Source: CAZLBC01 sp964557575 (GTDB lineage Bacteria; Planctomycetota; Phycisphaerae; SM23-33). Taken from it: DNA of 64,000 bases. Positions 63,249 to 64,000 of this stretch are shown here, one piece after another. Under the pieces are notes generated by a model. That model ran no database searches. It was not told the origin of the DNA and worked only from the letters and a program-made list of their open reading frames with translations. The stretch covers positions 1 through 64,000 of the forward strand of contig CAZLBC010000006.1 of NCBI GenBank assembly GCA_964557575.1, in the 5' to 3' direction. The position numbers and the translations under genes were made by a program. Each line of letters begins with the position of its first letter. Within the stretch, counting starts at the first letter, position 1.

Positions 63249-64000
63249 ATGAAAACGACAGTCGCGATCACGATCGTATACGCGGCGATCATGTTCGTGC
63301 CCGCCGCCCGTTCGGCGGCCGGGTCGCGACCCTACGAGATGGAGTGGGCGAACCGCACTACCCCTGACCATCCGGCGCTGACGGGTTTCGAAAACGTAGA
63401 AGGATGGACCGTCGAGACGAGAAATGCCGCGGCGTCGCTAGAGCCCGCCGACGAACGATTTGTTTGGGGTCGCCGCGCCGCGAAGTGTATCTATAGCGGT
63501 TCCGCCGACGGGGGGGTTATCACCGTCAGACCCCCGTCACCGATTCCGATTACCCGTCCGTTCGACTGCATCAATTTCTGGATATACGGCGATAACATCC
63601 CGTGGGGCCGGGATCGGGGCAAGCCGATCGCCCGCGTGGGGGTCATCCTGGCAGGCAGGAACGGGAAGACGCTCGAGGTGCCTTTTCTCCGGAGGCTCGA
63701 CTGGCCCGGATGGTACGTGCTCCACGTCCGCCTGAACCAACATCAGCTCGGCCGGGCCGGGCCGTCGCCGCGTTTTATCGGCATCAGAATACGTAACGCG
63801 CGGCGAACCGCGCCCCGCACGCTGTATTTTGACAACCTGTCCGTCTATCGCGAAACGTTTCCGCCGTTGACCTTCCGACCGCAGCCGAAACCCGGCGTTG
63901 ATTTTTTCGAGGGCCAGGACTGCGGCATTTACACGGGACGCGGGCGGCTTTCTTTCCCCACCGATACACGGACGATACTCCCCGGTGATCCCGGCAGGGA
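63249..64000 (+). CDS. secreted carbohydrate-active-type protein, cut by the window edge
   Basis: Starts MKTTVAITIVYAAIMFVPAARSAAG, a signal peptide with cleavage near RSAAG. The remaining 230 residues look like a galactose-binding/CBM-like beta-sandwich (ALTGFENVEGWTVETRNAAASL; FDCINFWIYGDN; LYFDNLSVYRETF), the module common at the N-terminus of large planctomycete glycoside hydrolases. The frame stays open to base 64000, so the catalytic part lies beyond the window. It starts 52 bases after the previous gene. The family cannot be settled from this piece. Confidence 0.6.
   Translation, partial: MKTTVAITIVYAAIMFVPAARSAAGSRPYEMEWANRTTPDHPALTGFENVEGWTVETRNAAASLEPADERFVWGRRAAKCIYSGSADGGVITVRPPSPIPITRPFDCINFWIYGDNIPWGRDRGKPIARVGVILAGRNGKTLEVPFLRRLDWPGWYVLHVRLNQHQLGRAGPSPRFIGIRIRNARRTAPRTLYFDNLSVYRETFPPLTFRPQPKPGVDFFEGQDCGIYTGRGRLSFPTDTRTILPGDPGR

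Overview
The window is high-G+C bacterial chromosome. There are no rRNA genes and no phage genes, and I recognised no tRNA gene or CRISPR array. The gene content points to the PVC group, most likely a Planctomycetota (Phycisphaerae-like) bacterium. The signs are a formylglycine sulfatase and a Gfo/Idh/MocA oxidoreductase with Tat-type leaders, a secreted methyltransferase-fold/PQQ-propeller protein, a run of SGNH 'sialate O-acetylesterase' genes, a DUF3034 outer-membrane protein, a phenylalanyl-tRNA synthetase beta chain lacking the EMAP-type tRNA-binding domain, a GLSLGE-type FabD, and an ECF-sigma-like protein with a C-terminal membrane anchor. The assignment is inference from content, not from a marker tree.

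Layout. 1-2.5 kb: a 3'-truncated PaaK/CapK-like ligase, and divergently a BKACE (DUF849) enzyme with a GNAT acetyltransferase. 2.7-8.2 kb (minus strand): five closely packed genes, in transcription order trpB, a cysteine-peptidase-like protein, a short MscS channel, corA and a sulfatase. 8.4-15.3 kb: an EamA transporter, then rpmF-plsX-fabH-fabD-fabG-acpP-fabF, the fatty-acid/phospholipid cluster. 15.3-19.7 kb (minus): an ECF-like membrane protein, pheT and a CCA-adding/poly(A) polymerase-family gene. 20.0-24.1 kb: a four-gene envelope operon (CsgG/FlgO-like TPR lipoprotein, triple-LPP20 protein, small lipoprotein, FlgT-like protein). 24.3-29.2 kb: the methyltransferase-like/PQQ protein and a Tat-exported Gfo/Idh/MocA enzyme. 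29.3-33.8 kb: an S1-domain protein and ppdK, convergent on a shared terminator. 34.0-38.3 kb: a double-HTH/AT-hook/histone-H1-like DNA-binding protein, a propeller lipoprotein, leuD, a YggU-family gene and a second Gfo/Idh/MocA gene. 38.4-45.3 kb: HEAT-repeat protein and MoxR ATPase (minus), nitrilase-family amidase and MttB-like methyltransferase (plus), DUF3034 barrel (minus). 45.8-49.6 kb: dnaG and rpoD. 49.7-54.2 kb: TPR lipoprotein, sixA, miaA, and a URO-D-family/Gfo-Idh-MocA pair. 54.9-64.0 kb: a carbohydrate-esterase operon that runs off the right edge.

How the parts fit. Housekeeping blocks (fatty-acid synthesis, replication primase, main sigma factor, tRNA maturation and charging, PPDK) alternate with catabolic blocks. 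The catabolic blocks handle sulfated or acetylated polysaccharides (sulfatase, four SGNH genes, glycosidase-like proteins) and methylated small molecules (MttB-like, URO-D-like). The most unusual items are the FlgO/FlgP/FlgT-like envelope operon without flagellar genes, the AT-hook/double-HTH/H1-tail protein beside an AT-rich island and a tandem palindromic site, the membrane-tethered sigma-like protein, and an esterase operon with an in-frame TAG junction followed by a tandem esterase whose second domain has lost its catalytic serine. Promoters of the TTGACA-N17-TAnnnT type recur, so the housekeeping promoter consensus is close to the classical one.
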